64,000 bases of DNA, taken from contig NZ_JAHKJW010000003.1 of NCBI RefSeq assembly GCF_019710745.1, forward strand, positions 149,753 to 213,752, written 5' to 3'. Below are positions 35,817-44,122 of this stretch, piece after piece. Source of the DNA: Streptomyces beigongshangae (lineage in GTDB: Bacteria > Actinomycetota > Actinomycetes > Streptomycetales > Streptomycetaceae). The notes under the pieces were generated by a model. That model made no database searches. It worked only from the letters and a program-made list of their open reading frames with translations, and was not told where the DNA came from. The position numbers and the translations under genes were made by a program. Positions within the stretch are counted from its first letter, which is position 1. Every line of letters starts with the position of its first letter.

Positions 35817-37949
35817 ATGAGCAAATTTTCCGAGAATGGAGAATTCCCTGCTCGTCAGGTGACAGAGGCTGCCGGTCAGCAATCAGTAGCCGTCGGAAGC
35901 GATGTCACGGGCGTAGTGCAAACAGGGGACGGCTCTCAAGCATTCCTGGTTCAATCGGGGGCGCCGCGAACGCCTGACTGTGTAGATATTCGCCCAGGTT
36001 TGAATCATATCCCCATGCGAACCGGACTATTTGTTGGCCGCGCGGAGCAACTGGCCCGACTGGACTCAGCCCTGTCCAAGGCTGGTCAAACGGTGGTGCA
36101 CGCGGTACACGGACTTGGTGGTATAGGTAAGAGCACACTGGCAGCGCACTGGGCAGCCAATCATAACCACGCCTGTTACCCTGTTCGCTGGATCGCTGCG
36201 GACACCTTGGCTGATATTGAAGTCGGACTCGCTGAGCTCGCTACAGATTTGGAACCAGCCCTTGCGGCTATTCCTTCGCGTGCTACTCAAGCGCAGTGGG
36301 CGGTACAATGGCTAGCTACTCACACGGGCTGGTTGTTGATCTTGGACAATGCCGATAGCTCTGCAGATATTGAACCCCTCCTCGCGCGCGCCTCTGGCGG
36401 GAAATTTTTGATCACGAGTAGATCTGCTGTTGGGTGGCGTGAGGCAGCCACGATCGCATTGGATGTTCTGGACGAGGATGAAGCTCTCGAACTATTCAAT
36501 CGAATCGCCACCTCTGCGGGGCCCCGGCATCTGGTAGGGGCTGCAGAGGTCTGCGCGGAACTCGGATATTTGCCGCTAGCTATTGAGCAATCTGCGGCAT
36601 ACTTGGCACAGAACCCTCTCATTACCCCCCTTGAGTATTTAGATCTTTTTAGGAATTATCCGGGGGCGATGTACGGGGCAGGTGCCGAGGATATTCAGGA
36701 AGAACGCACTATCGCTCGTATATGGCGCCTCACCCTGGATAAGATTGCCGCCAGGCAGCCTATTGCCGGTGACGTTCTACGCGCCCTGGCTTGGTACTCG
36801 ACTGATGCCATCCCGGATGTTGTGCCCGCTGCTCTTTTTGCCGGAGCTTCCGAGCCGCCGGAGGTTAACTCAGCCCTTGGCCTACTTGCGGCTTACAGTA
36901 TGATCAGTATTGACACCCAATCGCGAACGTACTCTGTTCATCGACTTGTTCAAGCTTTCTTGCGTACTCCGGATGATGATGACCCACATCGAACGGCACA
37001 GCTTATCGATCGAGCACGGGACTTCGCTACGCACCTCCATCTAGCTTTGCCTGAGACGTCTCGTGATGCACAGGCGCGGCAGACGTGGGATGCACTGATT
37101 CCCCATATTGACCACCTCTTTGGACAGAGTGAGCTGCGAGATTTCGGAGAAGCCTACGTTCTGTTTAGTGCAGGCGACTATCTTATAGATATAGGAGAAT
37201 CGCGGAAGGCGATCAAGTACTTGGAGAGGGCCCTTGCTGGGTGTCTTGAATTTCTGTCGGCAGGCAATCCGCAGACGCTAACTTGTTCGCACAATCTGGC
37301 CACTGCGTACCATGGTGTCGGCGATTATGAACGAGCTATCCAACTCTATGAATTGACTGCAGAAGCCAGGCGGCTCGCACTTGGTGAGGCGGGCAAGGAG
37401 ACCCTTGTCACTCTTAGTAATTTGGGCTGCGCCTATTCGGAGTCTGGTGAACCAGAAAAAGGAATTCCCCTTTTGAGGTTTGTTGTTGAGCATGGCGACT
37501 CTTATCGGGGGGAAGATGCCATGACTATCCGACGCAACCTCTCTCGCGCCTATCAGAATGCGAATGATCTCGACAGTGCTCGATCTTTGGGTGAGGAAGC
37601 CCTGGCCGTAGGGGTAGAAAATCTTGGCCTGAACCACCCAGAGGTGATCCGCACTCAGCATGACCTTGTCCATATTTACCAAGATATGGGAGATCATCAA
37701 GCGGTGCTCCGAGTGGTGAGAATTGTATTGGGCGGCGACCACGAGAAGAGCACTGTCACGCCCGATATGCTGGATAGCCTACACTGTATGGCACTTGCGT
37801 CGTCAAATGCGGGTGGGCATGCGGAGGCTGCGCAGCTACTTGAGAGGGTAGTAGCACACGCAATTGAATTGTCAGGCAATGAAGAAGAAATCGACGTTGA
37901 ATATTATCGGAGGAGTCTCGCGCAGAATACTTACAGGGGCAGTGACTAA
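35817..37949 (+). CDS. NB-ARC/TPR STAND NTPase (NLR-like)
   Basis: 710 residues. The N-terminal Gly-rich motif (18-42: AAGQQSVAVGSDVTGVVQTG...) is followed by an NB-ARC ATPase: Walker A GLGGIGKST (99-107), Walker B WLLILDNAD, sensor-like LITSRS and LGYLPLAIEQSAAYL (GLPLA). A winged-helix region with VHRLVQAFL precedes about 300 residues of tetratricopeptide repeats (NLATAYHGVGDYERAIQLYE). STAND proteins of this type switch on by oligomerisation; many act in phage defence or self/non-self signalling. Codons are much more AT-rich than in the neighbours, indicating recent acquisition. It lies 35 bp after the small partner gene. Confidence 0.9.
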   Translation: MSKFSENGEFPARQVTEAAGQQSVAVGSDVTGVVQTGDGSQAFLVQSGAPRTPDCVDIRPGLNHIPMRTGLFVGRAEQLARLDSALSKAGQTVVHAVHGLGGIGKSTLAAHWAANHNHACYPVRWIAADTLADIEVGLAELATDLEPALAAIPSRATQAQWAVQWLATHTGWLLILDNADSSADIEPLLARASGGKFLITSRSAVGWREAATIALDVLDEDEALELFNRIATSAGPRHLVGAAEVCAELGYLPLAIEQSAAYLAQNPLITPLEYLDLFRNYPGAMYGAGAEDIQEERTIARIWRLTLDKIAARQPIAGDVLRALAWYSTDAIPDVVPAALFAGASEPPEVNSALGLLAAYSMISIDTQSRTYSVHRLVQAFLRTPDDDDPHRTAQLIDRARDFATHLHLALPETSRDAQARQTWDALIPHIDHLFGQSELRDFGEAYVLFSAGDYLIDIGESRKAIKYLERALAGCLEFLSAGNPQTLTCSHNLATAYHGVGDYERAIQLYELTAEARRLALGEAGKETLVTLSNLGCAYSESGEPEKGIPLLRFVVEHGDSYRGEDAMTIRRNLSRAYQNANDLDSARSLGEEALAVGVENLGLNHPEVIRTQHDLVHIYQDMGDHQAVLRVVRIVLGGDHEKSTVTPDMLDSLHCMALASSNAGGHAEAAQLLERVVAHAIELSGNEEEIDVEYYRRSLAQNTYRGSD

Positions 37950-38519
37950 CGCAACGAGCTGAACCGGGGTTACTGGCCTTTATCGGACGGGAGCTGAGCC
38001 GTCGGCGCCTAGATGGTGCTGGACTATCCGTAACAGTTAACAGTCCAAGCAGGTCAAGGCGCATAACTGATTCTTCACTGAGAGCTCAGCCCACCACTTT
38101 CCCGAGCTCCCATCCCGTCTGCCGTCGGCCCACACACCGTGGAGCAGGCGCGGTGGCTGGCGTCCAGGTGGAGCGCGCCACTGTACGAACGACCTGGACG
38201 CCAGCTGCCGTGTCTGCTCGGCTCTGTGTGGGCTGATGGCAGGCGGGATGGGAGCCTCCCGCAGCAACCTCACGACGGCCGGCAGCCGCGAACGGTGCCC
38301 CCTCCATCTCGGAGCCTGAGCGTCCCCGCCGGAGGCTGTTCTGACGGGCACCGGTGCAGGTGATCAACTATCGGGTTCGGCGGCTACCCCTCGACCCATG
38401 CGGGACGGGCGCCGGCCGGGCTGGAGCGGGGCGGAGACAGGAGCGCAGGCCCGGCCGGGGGCCGGGCCGCACGCGGTGAGCGGAGCGAGCCGCCTTGAAC
38501 CAGTAGAGAAAGTTGTAAC
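37950..38519. other. 570-bp non-coding region with large inverted repeat
   Basis: Separates the NLR module from the regulatory genes. It holds the second and third copies of the dispersed repeat facing each other (38105-38256), then very GC-rich sequence to 38519. No gene is supported. Confidence 0.5.
38105..38256. repeat. inverted repeat of the 80-bp dispersed element (copies 2 and 3)
   Basis: Copy 2 (38105-38181, +) matches copy 1 at 33561. Copy 3 (38191-38256) is its diverged reverse complement: GACCTGGACGCCAGC at 38191 answers GCTGGCGTCCAGGT, and GCGGGATGGGAGCC at 38243 answers GAGCTCCCATCCCG. The arms are about 80% complementary over 65 bp with a loop of about 9 nt, forming a large hairpin. 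Confidence 0.75.
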
Positions 38520-38903
38520 TCAGTCGGACTGCTGGGGCTTGAAGTCGTGTGCGCAGGGTGGGAGTTCGATGCCCTGTCGGTGGGCGAGTGGCAGGAAGAG
38601 GACTGGGCGGATCGTCCAGGTGATGCGGGTGCTGGCGTGGGTCACTGCGACGGTGCAGGGCTGCATCTGTAAGAGCGCTCGCCTGGTCTCTATGCGTCCC
38701 TCGTAGAGCCAGGCCCAAGCGTCGTCGGATGCGTCTGCGTCGAGTGCCGGTGAGATGGTGCGCAGTGCCACCGCTACCCACCTGTCTGCCTGCGGTGCCG
38801 AGTGCGCGTCGAAGGATGCCCGGAGCTCTGGTGCTGCTCCCTCGGTGAGGTCTTCCGTCCAGCACTCGCACCAGTAGCCCCACTGCGGCCTGTCCGTCAG
38901 CAT
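38520..38903 (-). CDS. hypothetical protein of the AICE
   Basis: 127 residues, Trp-rich (WGYWCECWTEDL near the start; WAWLYEG). No known domain recognised. Its start codon overlaps the end of the ATP-binding protein gene (7 bp), so translation is coupled. ATP-binding anti-sigma-like proteins with a small downstream partner are common in Streptomyces mobile elements; the partner's role is unknown. Confidence 0.65.
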   Translation of the reverse strand: MLTDRPQWGYWCECWTEDLTEGAAPELRASFDAHSAPQADRWVAVALRTISPALDADASDDAWAWLYEGRIETRRALLQMQPCTVAVTHASTRITWTIRPVLFLPLAHRQGIELPPCAHDFKPQQSD

Positions 38904-39325
38904 GGGTGGCCTCCGAGACGGATCCCAGTGAAGAGTTCCGCGGTGACCGTGTTGCTGCCGTCGATGGTGTGGACCACGACCCGGTGGGCGAGTGCGTTGA
39001 CCATGTCCAGTCCTCGGCCGTGTTCCGCGTCCTGGTCCTGGTGCTTGACCTTCGGGGCCTGGCCGGTGCCTCCGTCGTCCGTGACCGACAGGGCGACCAT
39101 CTGCGGTGAGACGGCGAGAGCCAGATGGAAGCTGCCCGAGTGCCAGCCGCTGGCGGTGTGCAGGATCGCGTTCGCGCTCAGCTCGCTCACGATCAGTTCG
39201 GCGTCCTCGACCAGGGGCGAGTCTCTGAGGATGTCCCGTGTCCAGCGGCGGGCCCTGCTGACCTCTTCCGGGAAACCTGGGCAAGTGAGTCCCCAGACCC
39301 GGACGGTGCTCGTATACTCGTGCAT
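38897..39325 (-). CDS. HATPase_c ATP-binding protein (RsbW-like)
   Basis: 142 residues, a stand-alone GHKL ATPase domain. N-box ELSANAILHTA, G1-type VTDDGGTG, and G2-like HGRGLDMVNALAHR are visible. Such proteins act as anti-sigma kinases or regulators of differentiation in Streptomyces. The ATG at 39325 is preceded by GAAGGAACTTGT. The start lies next to KorSA-like operator half-sites (39308-39325), implying repression by the element's GntR protein. Upstream of the 38520 gene on the same strand. Confidence 0.85.
   Translation of the reverse strand: MHEYTSTVRVWGLTCPGFPEEVSRARRWTRDILRDSPLVEDAELIVSELSANAILHTASGWHSGSFHLALAVSPQMVALSVTDDGGTGQAPKVKHQDQDAEHGRGLDMVNALAHRVVVHTIDGSNTVTAELFTGIRLGGHPC
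39305..39325. promoter_or_regulatory. KorSA-like operator near the ATP-binding protein start
   Basis: GCTCGTATACTCGTGCATAC contains two copies of the CTCGT half-site seen at the other operators of the element. It overlaps the ATG region, a repressing position. Confidence 0.5.
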
Positions 39326-39371
39326 ACAAGTTCCTTCGTGCTGGTAGGCCGCCATGTGCAGCGGGTTCGGG

Positions 39372-39803
39372 CTAGACGAGTTTGACGCCGTCGTGTGCGC
39401 GGACGGCCGGCGGGAACAACGCGTCCAGAGCGTCCAGGACGCGGATCGCGTACGCCTCGTCGGCGAGGGTGGTGACTTCTTCGCGGGTCGCCCATCGCAG
39501 GGCGTGGGTCTCGTCCCCGGTGGTGGGTGTGCCGTCGGCGGCCTGGCAGCGGAAGACCAGGGAGACGATCAGGCCCGTCATGTTCTTGTAGACGCCGGTA
39601 AGAATCGCGGGAAGCGCGATCTTGATGCCGGTCTCTTCAAGGACTTCCCGCTGAAGCGCCTCGGGAAGGGTTTCCGCCCGCTCGACGATGCCGCCCGGAG
39701 GTTCCCAGTGGCCATTGTCGCGCCGCTGGATCAACAGGGCCCGGCCGCGGTCGTCGACGATGACTCCGGCAACGCTCACGGAGTGTGGACGGTCAGCGGT
39801 CAC
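39372..39803 (-). CDS. NUDIX hydrolase
   Basis: 143 residues with a complete NUDIX box (GGIVERAETLPEALQREVLE then ETGI; consensus Gx5Ex7REUxEExGU). It hydrolyses a nucleoside diphosphate-linked substrate. A NUDIX gene divergent from korSA is usual in pSAM2-type AICEs, where it accompanies the activator/repressor switch. The start is GTG. The intergenic region with korSA holds an operator at 39859. Confidence 0.9.
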   Translation of the reverse strand: MTADRPHSVSVAGVIVDDRGRALLIQRRDNGHWEPPGGIVERAETLPEALQREVLEETGIKIALPAILTGVYKNMTGLIVSLVFRCQAADGTPTTGDETHALRWATREEVTTLADEAYAIRVLDALDALFPPAVRAHDGVKLV

Positions 39804-39858
39804 GTTCCTTGGCCCTCTCGGATAGCTAGGCTCTCAACCGTAGCAACAACACTCGCCC

Positions 39859-39874
39859 ACTCGTCTAGATACCT
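39859..39874. promoter_or_regulatory. GntR/KorSA operator between the NUDIX and korSA genes
   Basis: ACTCGTCTAGATACCT has a perfect left half (ACTCGT), the TAG centre and a degenerate right half. It lies 13 bp before the korSA ATG, a position for autorepression. Confidence 0.6.
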
Positions 39875-39886
39875 AAAGGAGTACTC

Positions 39887-40672
39887 ATGACCTCTCTCCC
39901 GTCCCTGCTCGGTGGTCTGGATCCCACGAGCGATCGTGCGGTGTTCCGGCAGATCGCCGATCAACTGCGTGAGGCCATCGACCGCGGACGATTCACGGAA
40001 GGGGAGAAGCTGCCCTCGGAAGCTGAGCTCGTCGAGCACTATGGCGTGTCCCGCATGACCGTCCGCAACTCCTTCTCCGTCCTCCAGGGCGAGGGACTGG
40101 TGCATGCCGAGCACGGGAAGGGCGTGTTCGTCCGGCCCCGGCCACCCGTGCGGCGTCTGGCCTCCGACCGGTTCGCCCGGCGCCACCGCGAGCAGGGGAA
40201 GTCCGCGTTCATCGTGGAGGCGGACGCCGCCGGCAGTCACCCGAAAGTGGACAGCCTGGAGGTCAAGGAGGAGAAAGCCACCCAGGACATCTCCGCCCGC
40301 CTCGGGTCGGTGCGACGCGTGCTTGCCCGTCGCCGCCGCTACCTGCTCGACGGCCGTCCGGTCGAGTTCGCCACCTCCTACCTCCCCCTCGACATCGCCC
40401 GCGGTACGCAGATCGCCGAACCCAACCCCGGTCCCGGCGGTATTTACGCCCGTCTTGAGGAACTGGGTCACCGCCTCGACCACTTCGAGGAGGAGATCCG
40501 GGCCCGGATGCCCTCCCCGAGTGAGGTCAAGACGTTGCATCTTGCGTCCGGTGTGCCGGTGATCCATCTGATCCGTACCGCGTACGACACCGAGAAGCGG
40601 CCCGTGGAGGTCTGCGACACCGTCATGGCGGCTGACGCCTACGTGCTGTCGTACCAGCTCCCGGCGACGTAA
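39887..40672 (+). CDS. korSA: GntR-family repressor, KorSA-like
   Basis: 261 residues. The N-terminal winged helix is FRQIADQLREAIDRGRFTEGEKLPSEAELVEHYGVSRMTVRN (about 20-75). The C-terminal UTRA effector domain ends EVCDTVMAADAYVLSYQLP. In pSAM2-type elements KorSA keeps replication and transfer off by repressing the activator. Here it is flanked by repeated ACTCGT-N4-ACGAGT sites upstream and downstream. The ATG follows AAAGGAG. Confidence 0.85.
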   Translation: MTSLPSLLGGLDPTSDRAVFRQIADQLREAIDRGRFTEGEKLPSEAELVEHYGVSRMTVRNSFSVLQGEGLVHAEHGKGVFVRPRPPVRRLASDRFARRHREQGKSAFIVEADAAGSHPKVDSLEVKEEKATQDISARLGSVRRVLARRRRYLLDGRPVEFATSYLPLDIARGTQIAEPNPGPGGIYARLEELGHRLDHFEEEIRARMPSPSEVKTLHLASGVPVIHLIRTAYDTEKRPVEVCDTVMAADAYVLSYQLPAT

Positions 40673-40700
40673 CCCGCGGTGCGCGAGGCCACTTCCTTGG

Positions 40701-40813
40701 ACTCGTATAGCCCAACACGCATACTCGTATAGACGAGTGGGCAAGTCGTGTGTCAGAGTGGACCGCGTTCCCGGCGTCACCGGGTTCACAGACTGCCACT
40801 CATCTAGACGAGA
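40701..40813. promoter_or_regulatory. operator cluster upstream of the transfer operon
   Basis: Three sites: a half-site ACTCGTATAG (40701), a perfect palindrome ACTCGTATAGACGAGT (40723-40738) and a near copy ACTCATCTAGACGAGA (40798-40813). They bracket the expected promoter of the 40829 operon and match the sites at 39305 and 39859, so one GntR protein probably controls all three promoters. Confidence 0.75.
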
Positions 40814-40828
40814 AGATAGGAAGAAATC

Positions 40829-41185
40829 TTGCGCACCATCCGTGTGGAGACCTCGGCCGCGACGATCCTGCTGACCGAGGCGCCTGAGCCCAAGGTCCGC
40901 GACCGGCAGACCGGCGAGATCGCCAAGGACGTCAACAGCGGTGAGGCACTGATGACGATCGGCGTCGTCTACATCGAGGAAGGAGAGTCGTCCCTGATCA
41001 AGGTCACCATCCCGGAGAGCGGCGTCTCCGAGGGCCTGGCGCTCGGTGCCCCGGTCTCGCTGCCCGGCCTGATGGCCCGGCCTTGGGAGAGCGTGTTCAA
41101 CGGACAGCAGCGCCACGGCATCGCCTACCGTGCCGCCGCTGTCACCCCGGCCGCCTTCCCTGTCGCCATGGGGGCCTCGGCCTGA
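40829..41185 (+). CDS. SCO3933-family regulatory protein
   Basis: 118 residues. It resembles a small conserved AICE/plasmid protein (RTIRVETSAATILLTEAPEP; KVRDRQTGEIAKDVNSGEAL) usually found just upstream of the translocase gene. The start is TTG, spaced from AGGAAG. It is first in the transfer/replication operon; its stop overlaps the translocase start (TGATG). The molecular role is not established; regulation is assumed from family naming. Confidence 0.78.
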   Translation: MRTIRVETSAATILLTEAPEPKVRDRQTGEIAKDVNSGEALMTIGVVYIEEGESSLIKVTIPESGVSEGLALGAPVSLPGLMARPWESVFNGQQRHGIAYRAAAVTPAAFPVAMGASA

Positions 41186-42573
41186 TGACCGACCTGGCAA
41201 CGCTTCTGGAGGTGGGTGGTCCCGTCGCAGCGCTCGGCGGTGGGGCCGCCTACGCCCGGGTCAACCATCCCGGGGTCTACTGGTCCGCTGTCGGACTGCC
41301 GTTGTCCACGGCCCGGCTGCTCAGCTCGTACAGCTCGGTCATGGAAGCCTGCGGCCTGACCGTCGCTCCCTCCCGGCTGCGGGTCCTGGCGGTCAAGGCC
41401 ATCACCCGGCGCGAGGTCCGGCCCGTTCCGCCGCGCCGGGGCGTCATCCGGCCCACCTCGACCGGTCTGCGGCTCCGGCTGCGGCTTGCCCCGGGGCAGG
41501 AACCCGCCGATGTCGCAGCCTCGGCCGAACGGCTCCGGCACGCCTGGGGCGTTCACGCCGTGTACGTCACGACCGTCAAGCCCGGGGTCGTCGAACTGCG
41601 GCTCGTCGGCTTCGACGTGCTGCGCAAGGTCCGCATGCCCCGCAAGTCACCGACCGGGACGCTGAAGATACCGGTGGCGCTGCGGGAGGACGCCACGCCC
41701 TTCGTACGCGACTACCGGGCCGTTCCCCACCAACTGACGCTCGGCGCCACGCTGTCGGGCAAGTCCATGTACCTGCGCCACCTCGTCGCCGGACTCGCCC
41801 GGCAACCCGTCGCCCTGGTCGGCATCGACTGCAAACGCGGTGTGGAACTGGCACCCTTCGCCGCCCGACTCTCGGCCCTGGCCACCGACCCCGAACAGGC
41901 TGCCGAACTACTGCCCGTACTGATCAAGGAAATGGAGAACCGATACGACCTGATCAAGGCCCGGCAGGGCATCGCGTCGGGCACCCCGGATGAGGAGATC
42001 ACCTCCGACATCTGGGGCCTGCCCGAGCACGAGCGGCCCGTACCCGTCGTGCTGTTCGTGGACGAGGTGGCGGAACTCTTCCTCGTCGCCACAAGGAAGG
42101 ACGAGGACCGACGGGATGAGATGGTCACCCAGCTCATCCGCCTCGCTCAGCTCGGCCGCGCCGCCGGCATCTACCTGGAGGTCTGCGGACAACGCTTCGG
42201 CGCCGAACTGGGCAAGGGCGCGACCATGCTGCGGGCCCAGCTCACCGGCCGTGTCTGCCACCGCATCAACGACGAAGCCTCCGCCAAAATGGCGCTCGGC
42301 GACATCGCCCCCGAAGCGGTCTCCGCCGCCTGCGCCATCGCCCCCGAACGGCCCGGCCTCGCTGTGGCCGGTGACACCTCCGGCGGCTGGTCCCGCATCC
42401 GCACGCCGTACCTCTCCCTCGGGGAGGCCGCCGAGATCTGCCACGCCTCGGCTCACCTGGTCCCCGAGCTGCCCGCGCTCAAGCCCTTCCGGCCCGTAGT
42501 GCCCGTACAGCCGGTCGAGTTGCTGGACCCAGCCTCGGCCCCGGTCGTGCAGCCGCGACCCGTGACCGACTGA
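41185..42573 (+). CDS. traSA: FtsK/SpoIIIE-type DNA translocase (TraSA/TraB)
   Basis: 462 residues. Hexameric ATPase that moves double-stranded DNA between mycelial cells, the hallmark of Streptomyces conjugation. Walker A LGATLSGKSMYLRHL; Walker B VPVVLFVDEVAELFL; arginine-finger region RLAQLGRAAGIYLEV; FtsK-type MLRAQLTGRVCHRI. The start ATG overlaps the upstream stop. No relaxase gene accompanies it, as expected for this system. Confidence 0.9.
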   Translation: MTDLATLLEVGGPVAALGGGAAYARVNHPGVYWSAVGLPLSTARLLSSYSSVMEACGLTVAPSRLRVLAVKAITRREVRPVPPRRGVIRPTSTGLRLRLRLAPGQEPADVAASAERLRHAWGVHAVYVTTVKPGVVELRLVGFDVLRKVRMPRKSPTGTLKIPVALREDATPFVRDYRAVPHQLTLGATLSGKSMYLRHLVAGLARQPVALVGIDCKRGVELAPFAARLSALATDPEQAAELLPVLIKEMENRYDLIKARQGIASGTPDEEITSDIWGLPEHERPVPVVLFVDEVAELFLVATRKDEDRRDEMVTQLIRLAQLGRAAGIYLEVCGQRFGAELGKGATMLRAQLTGRVCHRINDEASAKMALGDIAPEAVSAACAIAPERPGLAVAGDTSGGWSRIRTPYLSLGEAAEICHASAHLVPELPALKPFRPVVPVQPVELLDPASAPVVQPRPVTD

Positions 42574-42668
42574 GCCGCCAACCGCCACCTCGCTCCACCC
42601 CGGTCGGCGTGACCGCCTCGCGCCATCTCCCTACCCCTGCCATGCCTCGAACAGGAAGGAGTCGCAGC

Positions 42669-43325
42669 ATGTGCGCCCTGCTGGCCCGTGTCGACGCGGT
42701 GCTCGTCCAAGCGGTCATTGCTGCCGCGCTGTCCTTCGCCCACCTGCACGACATTGCCCTTGCGGCCGGTCAGGACGGGTGGAAGGCGTGGGCGTATCCC
42801 GTCTCGGTCGACCTGTTGCTCGTCGCCGCCTGGCGCCGACTGCGGACCGGCCACGCCAAAGCCTCCGGCTGGTGCTGGTTCGTCATCGCCCTGGCCGCAT
42901 CCCTCGGGGCGAACGTCGCCACCGCCGGACTGCTCGACCTGGAACAGGTGCCGGCCTGGCTGCGCATCCTCGTCGCGGGCTGGCCCGCAGTCGCCTTCCT
43001 CGGCGGAACGCTCCTTGCGCACTCCACACCGGAAGCGGCGGAGGACGTGGAGAACGCTGCCGTGGACGCGGACCAGATGGAGCAGGAGGAGGGTGCCGAA
43101 CCCTCTCCTGAGCAGCCCGCACTACCGGTCGCGGATCCGGCACCCCTTCCACCGGTCGCGCCCACTCTGCCCGCCGTAACCGTCCCGGCCGCCCTGGTCG
43201 AGCACGCTCGAAAGGTCGCCGCTGAGCACCACACCCGCACCGGGACGGACATCGACACCCCGACCCTGCGCGCTCGCCTCGGCGTCCCCGCGCCTATGGC
43301 CGAAGCCATCGCCGCCCGCATCTGA
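42669..43325 (+). CDS. DUF2637 membrane protein (SpdB-like spread protein)
   Basis: 218 residues. Four predicted helices (VLVQAVIAAALSFAHLHDI; AYPVSVDLLLVAAW; WCWFVIALAASLGANVATAGL; LVAGWPAVAFLGGTLLAH) are typical of DUF2637. A Glu/Pro-rich linker and a small C-terminal region follow. Spread proteins help intramycelial movement of transferred DNA. The start follows AAGGAG. Confidence 0.88.
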   Translation: MCALLARVDAVLVQAVIAAALSFAHLHDIALAAGQDGWKAWAYPVSVDLLLVAAWRRLRTGHAKASGWCWFVIALAASLGANVATAGLLDLEQVPAWLRILVAGWPAVAFLGGTLLAHSTPEAAEDVENAAVDADQMEQEEGAEPSPEQPALPVADPAPLPPVAPTLPAVTVPAALVEHARKVAAEHHTRTGTDIDTPTLRARLGVPAPMAEAIAARI

Positions 43326-43347
43326 CCAGCCCCGAGAGGAGATCCGC

Positions 43348-43539
43348 GTGACCGCCAATCGCCGCTTCCGCTCCGTCACCCGCATCGGTCCCGTCCAGGT
43401 CGGCACGTCCTACGACGGCCGGGGCCGTGAGAAACACACTGCCGCGTGTACCGCCCCTCGCTGCGGCTTCTCCGCCGACTACGACAGCCGCGCCGCTGCC
43501 GAACTCGCCGCCCGCACCCACCGCTGCCCCGTCCGCTGA
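43348..43539 (+). CDS. mobile element transfer protein (small Spd-type)
   Basis: 63 residues, with a conserved pattern seen in AICEs: RIGPVQVGTSYDGRGREKHT then AACTAPRCGFSADYDSRAAAE. Two Cys plus His and a third Cys near the C-terminus could bind zinc. The GTG start follows GAGAGGAG. It lies inside the transfer operon, 22 bp after the DUF2637 gene. Confidence 0.78.
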   Translation: MTANRRFRSVTRIGPVQVGTSYDGRGREKHTAACTAPRCGFSADYDSRAAAELAARTHRCPVR

Positions 43540-43554
43540 AAGGACCCCGATCCC

Positions 43555-43749
43555 GTGACCGTCAGCCTGCCGCTCGTTGCCGTCCTCGGCTTCTTCGCCT
43601 GGGGAGCGGTCAAGTTCCTCGGCGTCCGTACCTGGATCGTCGTCCTGATCGCCCTGTTCGGCTTCTGGCTCTCCGACACCTTCATGGCCCCCGCCATCGA
43701 ATCCGGCACGCGTTCCGGCGTGGACGTCATCAACGGCTCACATGACTAG
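43555..43749 (+). CDS. small membrane protein of the transfer operon
   Basis: 64 residues with two hydrophobic segments (LPLVAVLGFFAWGAVKFLG; TWIVVLIALFGFWLSDTFMA). Short membrane proteins occur at this position in AICE spread operons. It overlaps the next gene by 8 bp (ATGACTAG). Confidence 0.75.
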   Translation: MTVSLPLVAVLGFFAWGAVKFLGVRTWIVVLIALFGFWLSDTFMAPAIESGTRSGVDVINGSHD

Positions 43750-44020
43750 ACAAGTAGGCAAGGAGAGCTTCGCCGTGTTCCTGCCCAAGTACCCCGACAG
43801 CCCGACACCGCCGCCCGCGCACATGCACGCGCCAGCCGATCCGGCTCCCGTGCGCCGTCCGGCCCCGCAGATATCCGTCAGCGCCGGAGCGGTCGCGGCC
43901 GTCCTCGTCGGCGGAGTCGTCCTGACCGCGCTCCTGGCCGCCGTCGCCGTCACGGCCATCTCCGTGACCGTCGCCGCCGTGGTCCTGCGCTCGATGCTCC
44001 GCGACCAGCGCCACCGCTGA
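43742..44020 (+). CDS. SpdD-like membrane protein
   Basis: 92 residues. A Pro-rich N-terminus (SPTPPPAHMHAPADPAPVRR) is followed by a long hydrophobic helix (VSAGAVAAVLVGGVVLTALL) and a short basic end. The layout matches SpdD proteins of pSAM2-type elements. Translationally coupled to the previous gene; a strong hairpin follows. Confidence 0.75.
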   Translation: MTRQVGKESFAVFLPKYPDSPTPPPAHMHAPADPAPVRRPAPQISVSAGAVAAVLVGGVVLTALLAAVAVTAISVTVAAVVLRSMLRDQRHR

Positions 44021-44040
44021 CACCGGCCAACGACACCAGA

Positions 44041-44085
44041 CCCCCGGGGCGGACCGACACCGCCAAGCATCCGCCGCCCCGGGGG
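44041..44085 (+). terminator. hairpin between the spd genes and repSA
   Basis: Perfect 12-bp arms (CCCCCGGGGCGG and complement) around a 21-nt loop, 21 bp after the spdD-like stop. It may attenuate read-through into repSA. Confidence 0.7.
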
Positions 44086-44122
44086 CCCTACCCCTCCTGA
44101 CCGAAGCCAGAAGGAGAAAGCC

